Positions 1 through 6,353 of a stretch of DNA of 16,434 bases are shown here, piece after piece (the first letter of the stretch is position 1; every line of letters begins with the position of its first letter). This DNA is from an uncultured Acetatifactor sp. (lineage in GTDB: Bacteria; Bacillota; Clostridia; Lachnospirales; Lachnospiraceae), in the NCBI GenBank assembly GCA_910585805.1, contig CAJUFB010000083.1, forward strand, positions 1-16,434. The letters are read 5' to 3'. The notes beneath the pieces are model-generated. The model saw only the letters and a program-made list of their open reading frames with translations. It was not told the origin of the DNA and searched no databases. The position numbers and the translations under genes were made by a program.

Positions 1-99
1 GATATCACAGGCAGCGCTCCTTTTATAGACGCCGATTATTTGCCGCTTACAAAAGATCCGGGATCAGCAGTCATTCAAAGGCCGGACTTGATAAGATGA
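1..99 (+). CDS. 3' end of an unidentified upstream gene (partial)
   Basis: Frame 1 is open from the window edge for 32 codons to a TGA at 97-99. The peptide includes SAPFIDADYLPLTKDPGSA. The pattern of an aromatic-Leu-Pro-Leu stretch followed by a Pro-Gly-Ser turn recalls the C-terminal repeat of secreted right-handed beta-helix proteins, which often end in a similar 'DYRLKPGSPAIDAG' type sequence. That resemblance is from memory and weak. The 5' part lies outside the window, so neither start nor function can be established. Hairpins downstream (150-252) would fit the end of a transcription unit. It could also be a chance open frame, since only 96 coding bases are visible. Confidence 0.35.
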   Translation, partial: DITGSAPFIDADYLPLTKDPGSAVIQRPDLIR

Positions 100-370
100 T
101 ATTCAGATGGTATGATAAGGCAGATAAAGTTAAAAATGCGCTTACAAGATTAATCCCGGACCTGCACCAAACGCGAAGCCCGGGATTAAAGGAGTCGGCC
201 GAAGCCGCTTTCCAAAAAAGGGGAGGATAAGGTCCCGCTTTCTGCGGAACCTAAGTATTACTTTTTCTCTTTTGTATCATCAAAGGAGGGGGTTCCTTGA
301 CATTTATTATTGTTGCACGAAATGAACAGATTATACCCGGAAATAAATTTTTTTTTGAAAAATTTTTTTG
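100..370. other. Noncoding stretch with three hairpins and an AT-rich tract
   Basis: No convincing gene lies here. From left to right it holds a 10-bp perfect inverted repeat (150-159 with 180-189, 20-base loop), a small CGGC-CGAA-GCCG hairpin (196-207), and a 9-bp stem with one mismatch (230-238 with 244-252) followed nine bases later by a pyrimidine-rich run (261-273). Next comes an AT-rich block (341-370) directly upstream of the best promoter. A weaker promoter-like pair, TTGTTG (310-315) and TATACC (332-337) with 16-bp spacing, is also present. The hairpins could terminate the upstream gene or belong to a small structured RNA. I recognise no known RNA family. Confidence 0.5.
230..273 (+). 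terminator. Possible weak terminator of the upstream gene
   Basis: A nine-pair stem (230-238 with 244-252, one C/A mismatch at 234/248) with a five-base pyrimidine loop is followed by a T-rich stretch at 258-273. The T tract begins several bases after the stem rather than directly at it, so this is an atypical intrinsic terminator at best. Confidence 0.3.
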
Positions 371-399
371 TTGTGTTCGGAGATAATCTGTTATATACT
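371..399 (+). promoter_or_regulatory. Sigma-A promoter of the SEC-C gene
   Basis: TTGTGT (371-376) and TATACT (394-399) are separated by exactly 17 bases, a near-consensus housekeeping promoter. The 30 bases upstream (341-370) are almost all A and T in runs, which fits an UP element contacting the alpha subunit. Transcription would start near 405-407 and leave an untranslated leader of about 80 bases. That leader contains a short hairpin, GCCGG at 439-443 with CCGGC at 455-459. Confidence 0.6.
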
Positions 400-484
400 G
401 GTAAGAGCGGGTATTATTTTCACACCGCGGAAAATACAGCCGGCGAGAAGAGGACCGGCAGGATTTGAAAAGGTGGTATATACT

Positions 485-988
485 ATGGCATTATTGGAAA
501 AATGGAGAGAGATGGCATACAATGATGCGGCGGACAAGGACAAGCTGCAGGCGCTGTGGGCTTCTTATTTTAAGGAAGAGAAGGATATTTATGCCCAGCT
601 TCTGAAACAACCGGACGAAGTGGTGCGCGGCACCGTCAGGGATCTGGCCGAGAAATACCATGTGTCCCTTATGACCATGACGGGCTTTCTGGACGGTATC
701 AACGACAGCCTGAAAGAAGCGAACCCCATCGAGGAGATGGAGGAGGATACGGAGGTAAATTTAGGCTTCGACAAGGCGCTGCTGTACAAGAACATGGTGG
801 CGGCGGAGGCCGACTGGCTTTACGAGCTGGAGGAGTGGAAGGATATTTTTGACGAGGAAACCAGGAAGGCTCTGTATAAAGAGCAGAAGGTTTCCGGCAC
901 GGTTGTGAAAGACGCGAAGATTTATCCCAATGATCCCTGCCCCTGTGGAAGTGGAAAGAAATACAAGAAATGCTGCGGTAAAAAGTAA
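485..988 (+). CDS. SEC-C metal-binding motif protein
   Basis: This is a 167-residue cytoplasmic protein of unknown role. Its last 20 residues are a textbook SEC-C motif, DPCPCGSGKKYKKCC, with probable zinc ligands C152, C154, C163 and C164, the same motif found at the end of SecA. The first 140 residues are acidic and predicted helical (for example EEWKDIFDEETRKALYK) and match no enzyme family I know. Small SEC-C proteins of about this size are common in Lachnospiraceae. The frame stays open upstream to 368, but I chose the ATG at 485 because AAAGGTGG at 468-475 sits nine bases before it and the promoter lies inside the longer version. It is a single-gene unit, bounded by its own promoter and the terminator at 1015-1047. 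A role in ribosome or SecA contact is inference from the motif only. Confidence 0.85.
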   Translation: MALLEKWREMAYNDAADKDKLQALWASYFKEEKDIYAQLLKQPDEVVRGTVRDLAEKYHVSLMTMTGFLDGINDSLKEANPIEEMEEDTEVNLGFDKALLYKNMVAAEADWLYELEEWKDIFDEETRKALYKEQKVSGTVVKDAKIYPNDPCPCGSGKKYKKCCGKK

Positions 989-1014
989 TTGACAGTTACT
1001 GTCCACAGGCAGTG

Positions 1015-1047
1015 AAAGGACTCTTTTCGCCGAAAAGGGTTCTTTTT
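1015..1047 (+). terminator. Strong Rho-independent terminator after the SEC-C gene
   Basis: A 14-bp stem (1015-1028 with 1032-1045, two G-U wobbles) closes on a three-base loop, and its 3' side runs into a T run at 1043-1047. It starts 27 bases after the stop codon and separates the SEC-C gene from the next unit. Confidence 0.88.
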
Positions 1048-1053
1048 GTAAAA

Positions 1054-1090
1054 TTGGCAAATGATTTGGATCATGAGTATCAATCTCATG
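1054..1090 (+). promoter_or_regulatory. Candidate promoter with overlapping inverted repeat upstream of the DUF308 gene
   Basis: TTGGCA (1054-1059) and TATCAA (1078-1083) are 18 bases apart and would start transcription near 1090. CATGAG (1072-1077) and CTCATG (1085-1090) form a perfect 6-bp inverted repeat whose seven-base centre is the -10 box itself. That geometry would suit a repressor operator. Both elements are short, so this stays tentative. Confidence 0.4.
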
Positions 1091-1117
1091 CGGGACTGGA
1101 ACAGGAGGAAGGTAAGG

Positions 1118-1963
1118 ATGAGGAAGCTGCTGAAACAGATCAAATGGGAGACAGTACTGACATCATTGCTTTATATTGTACTGGGAGCGGTGACGGTTGC
1201 GATTCCGGAGACCATGGTGAGGACACTGGGGTATCTGGTGGGCGTTCTCTTTATACTGGTGGGGGCTGTCTCCATGATATGCTATCTGCTGCGGGATGCC
1301 AGCCGGAATTATGACCGAAACGACTTCGGATACGGACTGGTAGGGATCGCGGTGGGGGTGCTGTTCCTCTATAAGGTGGAGTGGATCACTTCGCTGGTTC
1401 CCGTGATTCTGGGTGTCCTGGTTCTGGCCAGCGGCTGTGTGAAGCTGCAGCATGTGATCGACATGAAGCGGCTGGATTGCGGAAACTGGGTGGCAGTGCT
1501 GATCCTGGCCGTGATCAATGTGATCTTCGGCGTGGTGCTGATCGCAAACCCGTTTCAGACGGTCATACTGTTGTTCCAGCTGGTGGGAGCGGGACTGATT
1601 TTCAGCGGTATTACGGATTGTATTACGGTTGTATATGTGGCGGACAGGATGAAAGAGTTCCTGGACAGGGCACAGGCTGTGGATTCCACCTTCACAGAAG
1701 TTGTGGAGGAGGAGAAAGTAAGTCGAGCCTGGGGAAAGAGTCAGGACAGGAAGGATCCGGAGTCCGGGGAAAGCCGCCGGAACAGGAAGGACACGGAACC
1801 CGGGGAAAGCCGCCGGGACAGGAAGGAAACGGAGTCCGGGGAAAGCCGCCGGGACAGGAAGGAAACGGAGCCCGGGGAAAACAGTCTGGACAGGAAGGGG
1901 CCGGAGGAGCCGGGAGAGAAGGCCGGTGAAGATGGGGCTGAAAATAAGGATGAAGGAGCGTAA
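1118..1963 (+). CDS. DUF308 / HdeD-like membrane protein with repetitive C-terminal tail
   Basis: The 281-residue product has about six hydrophobic segments (roughly residues 12-29, 36-58, 69-85, 89-109, 124-143 and 147-175) arranged in short Gly-rich pairs, as in DUF308/HdeD proteins. HdeD itself is linked to acid resistance in E. coli; the role in Clostridia is not known. After the last membrane segment comes a highly charged tail of about 100 residues. From residue 210 it contains four and a half copies of a 12-residue repeat of the type DRKETESGESRR. The tail is probably disordered and cytoplasmic. The frame is open from 1061, but the ATG at 1118 has AGGAGG at 1103-1108 with nine-base spacing, so I use it. 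The stop lies three bases before the CBS-protein start, which implies co-transcription and likely coupling. Confidence 0.8.
   Translation: MRKLLKQIKWETVLTSLLYIVLGAVTVAIPETMVRTLGYLVGVLFILVGAVSMICYLLRDASRNYDRNDFGYGLVGIAVGVLFLYKVEWITSLVPVILGVLVLASGCVKLQHVIDMKRLDCGNWVAVLILAVINVIFGVVLIANPFQTVILLFQLVGAGLIFSGITDCITVVYVADRMKEFLDRAQAVDSTFTEVVEEEKVSRAWGKSQDRKDPESGESRRNRKDTEPGESRRDRKETESGESRRDRKETEPGENSLDRKGPEEPGEKAGEDGAENKDEGA
1745..1915 (+). repeat. 36-bp in-frame tandem repeat array
   Basis: Units at 1745-1780, 1781-1816, 1817-1852 and 1853-1888, plus a degenerate partial copy from 1889, encode 12-residue repeats inside the DUF308 protein tail. The conserved core is a run like GACAGGAAGG followed by GGGGAAAGCCGCCGG. 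Units two and three differ at only a few positions, which points to recent expansion by slippage. The unit length is a multiple of three, so copy-number change keeps the frame. Confidence 0.9.
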
Positions 1964-1966
1964 ACA

Positions 1967-2383
1967 GTGAACATTGCATCGTTTTTACTGCCTAAGGCAG
2001 AGGTTGCTTACCTCAGGGATGACATGACACTGCGGCAGGGACTTGAGAAGCTGAGGAGAAGCGGGTTTACAGCAATACCTGTCATCGACGTGGAGGACAG
2101 GTACGTGGGGGTTATAAGTGTAGGAGACTTTCTCTGGAATATTCTTGCATATAATGAAACATTGGAAGATATCACCCTGAAGAATCTGGAACATATGACA
2201 GTGCGGGATTTTCTGCAGAATGGAAAGGTGAAGCCGGCCTGTATTGACACTGCCATGGAAAATCTGCTGGAGTGCGCGAAGAACCAGAATTTCGTGCCGG
2301 TTATTGACGACAGAAGTGTATTCATAGGAATTGTTACCAGGAGTGATATCATAAAATATTTTGTAGACAGACACAAGGGATGA
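1967..2383 (+). CDS. Two-CBS-domain protein, CbpB/DarB-like
   Basis: The 138-residue protein consists of two CBS modules (about residues 10-65 and 75-135) and nothing else. Motifs FTAIPVID..YVGVIS and FVPVIDDRSVFIGIVTRSDI are classic CBS ligand-binding segments. The layout and length match the c-di-AMP-binding proteins CbpB (Listeria) and DarB/YkuL (B. subtilis, about 147 residues), including a TAIPV(I/L)D stretch in CBS1. These homologues bind Rel and stimulate (p)ppGpp synthesis when c-di-AMP is low. Here rel lies two genes downstream on the same strand. The start is GTG at 1967, supported by AAGGAG at 1953-1958 with eight-base spacing. Assignment as a CBS protein is firm. The c-di-AMP ligand and Rel partnership are inference, because many small CBS proteins bind adenosine nucleotides instead. 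Confidence 0.85.
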   Translation: MNIASFLLPKAEVAYLRDDMTLRQGLEKLRRSGFTAIPVIDVEDRYVGVISVGDFLWNILAYNETLEDITLKNLEHMTVRDFLQNGKVKPACIDTAMENLLECAKNQNFVPVIDDRSVFIGIVTRSDIIKYFVDRHKG

Positions 2384-2444
2384 AGCGAATTCCTGCCAAA
2401 GACATGAAAGTACAGGAAGAGGAAGCGGACAGGAGGATGTTGAT

Positions 2445-2969
2445 ATGAAGAAACTGGAAGAATATGTGGTGAGTATACCTGATTTCCCGGAACCGGGGAT
2501 TATTTTCAGGGATGTGACCAGTGTACTGCAGGATGCGGAGGGGCTGCAGCTTGCCATTGACACCATGCAGGATAAGATCCGAGATCTGGAGTATGATGTG
2601 GTGGCCGGGCCGGAGTCCAGAGGATTTATATTTGGAACTCCCATTGCCTATAATAATAAAAAGCCCTTTGTGCTGATCCGAAAGGCCGGCAAGCTTCCCA
2701 GAGAGACGGTTTCCGTTTCCTATGACCTGGAGTATGGCAGCGCCATTATAGAGATGCATAAAGACAGCATCCGCCCGGGACAGAGGGTTCTGATCGTGGA
2801 TGATCTGATTGCCACAGGAGGAACCACCGAAGCCATGATAAAACTCATCGAGAGCCTGGGCGGGGTAGTTGTGGGTGTGGTGGTGCTGATGGAGCTGGCA
2901 GGTTTAAAGGGACGGGAGAGACTTTCCGGCTGCCGTCTGGAGTCGGCGATCTGTTATGAAGGAAAGTAA
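2445..2969 (+). CDS. apt: Adenine phosphoribosyltransferase
   Basis: This 174-residue cytosolic enzyme makes AMP and pyrophosphate from adenine and PRPP (purine salvage). The N-terminal signature IPDFPEPGIIFRDVT (residues 11-25) is characteristic of bacterial Apt. Residues 54-65 carry the AGPESRGFIFG motif, RKAGKLP (79-85) is the flexible-loop region, and VLIVDDLIATGGT (115-127) is the PRPP-binding loop with its two adjacent aspartates. Length equals the family norm. The ATG at 2445 follows AGGAGG (2431-2436) by eight bases. The gene lies 61 bases after the CBS gene and 167 bases before rel, with no terminator on either side, so it probably belongs to the same transcript. The apt-rel pairing is widely conserved in Firmicutes. 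Confidence 0.96.
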   Translation: MKKLEEYVVSIPDFPEPGIIFRDVTSVLQDAEGLQLAIDTMQDKIRDLEYDVVAGPESRGFIFGTPIAYNNKKPFVLIRKAGKLPRETVSVSYDLEYGSAIIEMHKDSIRPGQRVLIVDDLIATGGTTEAMIKLIESLGGVVVGVVVLMELAGLKGRERLSGCRLESAICYEGK

Positions 2970-3043
2970 GGACCGGAGGGCGTGTATTGGCAGCGTCTCA
3001 TTTGGAAACAGCAGTCTGCGGGCGAAAGGAAGCGGTTCGGAAA

Positions 3044-3093
3044 CAGTTTCAGGATAAAGAAAGCGCTCCAGTTTCAGGATAAAGAAAGAGCTC
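3044..3093 (+). repeat. Tandem 25-bp direct repeat in the apt-rel leader
   Basis: Units 3044-3068 and 3069-3093 are adjacent and identical at 24 of 25 positions (core CAGTTTCAGGATAAAGAAAG). They lie about 45 to 95 bases before the rel start. The noncoding position, plus the lack of any good ribosome binding site in this gap, makes a regulatory role possible, but a simple duplication is equally likely. Confidence 0.85.
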
Positions 3094-3136
3094 CGGAAGC
3101 AGCAGGCAGTACAGATAACGGATATAGAAAGCGTGG

Positions 3137-5446
3137 ATGGTTATGGCAGAAGAAAAGAATGAGGAAATTTTTGATGATGGAAAGATGAGTGAGTACCAGG
3201 AATTTGTGGATCCTGAAAGTCTGTATCAGGAGCTGATTCATCGTGTGCAGAAATACCATCCCAGCGATGATATATCTTTGATCGAAAAGGCATACAAAGT
3301 GGCGGCGGAGGCGCATAAGGATCAGTTTCGGAAATCAGGAGAGCCGTATATCATCCATCCGTTGAATGTGGCGATTATCCTGGCGGATCTGGAGTTGGAT
3401 AAGGAGACTATCGTCGCGGGTATCCTCCATGATGTGGTGGAGGATACCATCATGACGGAGGAGGATCTGAAGAGGGAGTTTGGGGATGACGTGGCTCTTC
3501 TGGTGGACGGCGTGACCAAGCTGGAGAAGATCCCGCTGTCTTCAGGCGGGGATCAGTCGGATGAGAAGCTGGAGATGCAGGCGGAGAATCTGAGGAAGAT
3601 GTTCCTTGCCATGGCCAAGGATATCCGGGTGATCCTGATCAAGCTGGCGGACCGGCTTCACAATATGCGCACGCTTCAGTATAAGAAGCCGGAGAGCAGG
3701 CAGCGGATCGCAAAAGAGACGCTGGAGATTTACTGTCCCATTGCCCAGAGACTGGGCATCAGCAAGGTCAAGATCGAATTGGACGATCTGTCGTTAAAAT
3801 ATCTGGAGCCTGACGTCTATTATGACCTGGTAGACAAAATTTCCGAGCGGAGAAGCGCCCGGGAGAAGTATATCCAGAGTATCGTGGACGAGGTCAGCGA
3901 GCACATCCGGAATGCGGGGATCAAGGCGAAGATTGACGGCCGGGTGAAGCATTTTTTCAGTATCTACAAGAAAATGGTGAATCAGGACAAGACACTGGAT
4001 CAGATTTACGATCTGTTTGCTGTGCGGATTATCGTGGACAGCGTGAGGGACTGCTATGCGGCTCTGGGGGTCATTCATGAGATGTATAAGCCGATTCCCG
4101 GGCGATTCAAGGATTATATCGCCATGCCCAAGGCGAATATGTACCAGTCCCTGCATACCACGCTGATCGGCAGCTCGGGGCAGCCTTTCGAGATACAGAT
4201 CCGTACCTTTGAGATGCATAAGGCGGCGGAATATGGGATCGCCGCCCACTGGAAGTACAAGGAAGCTTCCGACGGCAAGAAGGTGGAGGCACAGGAAGAG
4301 GAGAAGCTGGTCTGGCTGAGGCAGATCCTGGAATGGCAGCGGGACATGTCGGACAACCGGGAATTTATGAAGCTGTTGAAGAATGACCTGGACCTTTTTT
4401 CCGACAATGTGTACTGTTTTACCCCTACCGGCGAGGTGAAAAACCTTCCGGCGGGTTCCACCACCATTGATTTTGCTTACAGTATCCACTCCGCGGTGGG
4501 GAACCGGATGGTGGGGGCCAGGGTAAATGACAAGCTGGTGACCATTGATTATGAGATCAAGAACGGCGACAGGGTGGAGATCATCACGTCACAGAATTCC
4601 AAGGGTCCCAGCCGTGACTGGCTGAATGTAGTCAAAAGTACCCAGGCTAAGAATAAGATCAACCAGTGGTTCAAGAATGAACTGAAGGAAGACAATATTA
4701 TCAAGGGCAGGGAACTGCTGGCAAATTACTGCAAGACCAGATCCGTCAATCTTTCGGATCTGTTAAAGCAGGATTATATGAATGCCGTGATGCGCAAATA
4801 CGGGTTCCGGGATTGGGATTCCGTGCTGGCGGCCATTGGACACGGTGCCCTGAAGGAAGGGCAGGTCGTCAATAAGATGCAGGATCTCTATGACAGGGAG
4901 CACAAGCGGGAGATGACCAATGAGGAGGTCCTGGCAAGCATCGCGGAGGCCGGAGCGGTTTCCATTAACAAGCCTGTGTCCATGAAGGCCAAAAGCGGCA
5001 TAGTGGTACGCGGGATCGCGGATCTGTCTGTACGTTTTTCCAAATGCTGTTCGCCTGTGCCGGGAGATGAAATCGTTGGATTCGTCACCCGGGGGCGTGG
5101 GATTTCCATCCACCGGACAGACTGTGTAAATATGATGAACCTGCCGGAGATTGAGCGGGCGCGCATCATTGATGCGGAATGGCAGGCGCCGGAGGACGCC
5201 GCCGAGAAGTACGTGGCTGAGATCGATATTTATGCGAATAACAGGAACGGCCTGCTGGCGGATATCACCAAGGCGCTGACAGAGCGGAATATCAGCATTC
5301 TCTCTCTGAATACCAGGGTAAGCAGGCAGGGGCTTGCGACGCTGCAGACTTCCTTTGAGGTAGAGGGAAAAGATGAGCTGAACCGGGTGATCGACAAAAT
5401 CCGGGGGATTGAGAGCGTGGTGGATATCGAGCGGGCTACAGGCTGA
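3137..5446 (+). CDS. rel: Bifunctional (p)ppGpp synthetase/hydrolase Rel
   Basis: The 769-residue protein has all parts of a long RelA/SpoT homologue in order. The HD hydrolase (about 45-200) has H60, H74, the HDVVEDT motif at 98-104 and D172. The synthetase (about 260-375) has GRFKDYIAMPK (322-332), NMYQSLHTT (334-342), QIRTFEMH (354-361) and AEYGIAAHW (364-372). TGS spans about 425-486, a conserved zinc-finger/CC region 628-665 (KCC at 636-638, H659, C663), and an ACT/RRM domain 692-767. The intact HD motif implies both synthesis and hydrolysis of (p)ppGpp, and TGS-ACT couples it to starved ribosomes. Two nearby starts (ATG 3137 and ATG 3143) are possible. Neither has a good ribosome binding site, unlike all neighbours, which hints at low or regulated translation. 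It follows apt in the conserved Firmicutes order. Confidence 0.97.
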   Translation: MVMAEEKNEEIFDDGKMSEYQEFVDPESLYQELIHRVQKYHPSDDISLIEKAYKVAAEAHKDQFRKSGEPYIIHPLNVAIILADLELDKETIVAGILHDVVEDTIMTEEDLKREFGDDVALLVDGVTKLEKIPLSSGGDQSDEKLEMQAENLRKMFLAMAKDIRVILIKLADRLHNMRTLQYKKPESRQRIAKETLEIYCPIAQRLGISKVKIELDDLSLKYLEPDVYYDLVDKISERRSAREKYIQSIVDEVSEHIRNAGIKAKIDGRVKHFFSIYKKMVNQDKTLDQIYDLFAVRIIVDSVRDCYAALGVIHEMYKPIPGRFKDYIAMPKANMYQSLHTTLIGSSGQPFEIQIRTFEMHKAAEYGIAAHWKYKEASDGKKVEAQEEEKLVWLRQILEWQRDMSDNREFMKLLKNDLDLFSDNVYCFTPTGEVKNLPAGSTTIDFAYSIHSAVGNRMVGARVNDKLVTIDYEIKNGDRVEIITSQNSKGPSRDWLNVVKSTQAKNKINQWFKNELKEDNIIKGRELLANYCKTRSVNLSDLLKQDYMNAVMRKYGFRDWDSVLAAIGHGALKEGQVVNKMQDLYDREHKREMTNEEVLASIAEAGAVSINKPVSMKAKSGIVVRGIADLSVRFSKCCSPVPGDEIVGFVTRGRGISIHRTDCVNMMNLPEIERARIIDAEWQAPEDAAEKYVAEIDIYANNRNGLLADITKALTERNISILSLNTRVSRQGLATLQTSFEVEGKDELNRVIDKIRGIESVVDIERATG

Positions 5447-5469
5447 CCGCGTTATAAGGAAGTGGCTGT

Positions 5470-5570
5470 TATACTGCAGACCGCCAGGATTTACAGTGAT
5501 GCTCCGGGAAAATACCTGGCTGGCGGTCTGCGGTCGGGTTGTACTGCAAATTCAACCGGTGCGCAGTATA
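5470..5570 (+). other. Large inverted-repeat element between rel and the MBL gene
   Basis: GCAGACCGCCAG (5476-5487) is perfectly complementary to CTGGCGGTCTGC (5520-5531). The stem extends to about 15 pairs (5473-5487 with 5520-5534, one G-U) around a 32-base loop. A second short stem, GGTTG (5537-5541) with CAACC (5553-5557), follows. TATACTGC (5470-5477) is the reverse complement of GCAGTATA (5563-5570), so the whole 101-base block can fold as a three-way junction. No T run follows, so it is not an ordinary intrinsic terminator. It could be a 5' leader RNA of the downstream gene, a processing or stability element for the rel transcript, or a small miniature mobile element with 8-bp terminal inverted repeats. 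Confidence 0.55.
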
Positions 5571-5598
5571 GAATGACAGAGAAAACAGGAGAATTGTC

Positions 5599-6261
5599 AT
5601 GGCTGAGATAAAGATAGGACGTATGGTGCTGGGGGTATGCCAGACCAATTGTTATTTTCTGTACAGGGACGGGGCGCAGGAAGCGATCGTGGTGGACCCG
5701 GCGGACAAGGGAGCCAATATTTACAGCGCTCTGCAGAAAAACGGTTTCCGGGCTGCGGGTATCCTGCTGACCCATGGGCATTTCGATCATATCTGGGGTC
5801 TGGACGGATTGAGAGATGCGGCAAATGCGGCGGCCGGGTCGGAGGGACGGGAGCCTGTAAAGGCTTACGCCTGCGAGGCGGAGCGTGAATTGCTGAGAAG
5901 CGCCAGGCTGAATGTGTCTGCCCAGGCAGGACGCGCCTGTGAGACTTACGCGGATGTATATGTGAAGGACGGACAGGAGATCACCATAGCGGATATGAGC
6001 TTTAAGGTGATAGCCACACCGGGACATACGGCGGGGGGATGCTGTTATTATTTTGAGGAGGCAGGTATTCTGATGTCGGGGGATACGCTGTTTGCGGAGT
6101 CCGTGGGAAGGACGGATTTCCCTACGGGAAGTATGGGGACGCTGGTACGTTCTATCAAAGAGAAGCTTTTTGTGCTGCCGGAGGAGACGAAGGTGTATCC
6201 GGGGCATGGGGAGAGAACTACAATCGGGTATGAGAAGAAAAATAATCCGTTCTGCGTATAG
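5599..6261 (+). CDS. MBL-fold hydrolase, glyoxalase II-like
   Basis: The 220-residue cytosolic metallo-beta-lactamase-fold protein carries the metal motif THGHFDH (H59, H61, D63, H64) and the further ligands H143 (ATPGHTAGG), D162 (MSGDTLF) and H203 (YPGHGERTT). The segment GRTDFPTGS (170-178) and the ending KKNNPF are typical of the glyoxalase II-like (hydroxyacylglutathione hydrolase-like) branch common in Clostridia. The true substrate is unknown, as most Clostridia lack glutathione. The ATG at 5599 has AGGAG eight to nine bases upstream. In many Clostridia this gene sits between rel (or dtd) and hemZ, as here, but in this window three extra genes separate it from hemZ. No terminator separates it from the MoxR gene 92 bases downstream. 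Confidence 0.88.
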   Translation: MAEIKIGRMVLGVCQTNCYFLYRDGAQEAIVVDPADKGANIYSALQKNGFRAAGILLTHGHFDHIWGLDGLRDAANAAAGSEGREPVKAYACEAERELLRSARLNVSAQAGRACETYADVYVKDGQEITIADMSFKVIATPGHTAGGCCYYFEEAGILMSGDTLFAESVGRTDFPTGSMGTLVRSIKEKLFVLPEETKVYPGHGERTTIGYEKKNNPFCV

Positions 6262-6353
6262 AAGAGATGCCTGTGCGTTCGGGATGCTGTATCTTGGCGG
6301 ATCATTCTGACGGATATTTCTGGTCAGGAAGATACGGTGCAGACGGGAATGGA

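Noticed and set aside
297..336. TTGACA at 297-302 paired with TTATAC at 331-336 as a promoter
   Set aside because: The 28-base spacing is far too long. The 371-399 pair has correct 17-base spacing.
1745..1915. A possible CRISPR-like array
   Set aside because: The 36-bp units are directly adjacent without unique spacers and are read in frame as part of a protein, so this is a coding tandem repeat.
1985..2644. 219-codon open frame on the minus strand
   Set aside because: It spans the CBS and apt genes in antisense, with low-complexity Ser/Ile content and no ribosome binding site.
2982..3188. 68-codon open frame between apt and rel
   Set aside because: It is mostly translated from the 25-bp repeat, overlaps the rel start in another frame and matches no family.
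3794..4489. 231-codon open frame on the minus strand
   Set aside because: It lies entirely opposite the rel synthetase and TGS domains and shows no recognisable family.
5473..5534. The long inverted repeat as the rel terminator
   Set aside because: No T run follows the stem and the loop is 32 bases, so it does not fit an intrinsic terminator.
5491..6207. 238-codon open frame on the minus strand
   Set aside because: It lies opposite the well-supported MBL gene. Its peptide is rich in Arg, Pro and His with no domain, and it is a shadow of biased codon use.
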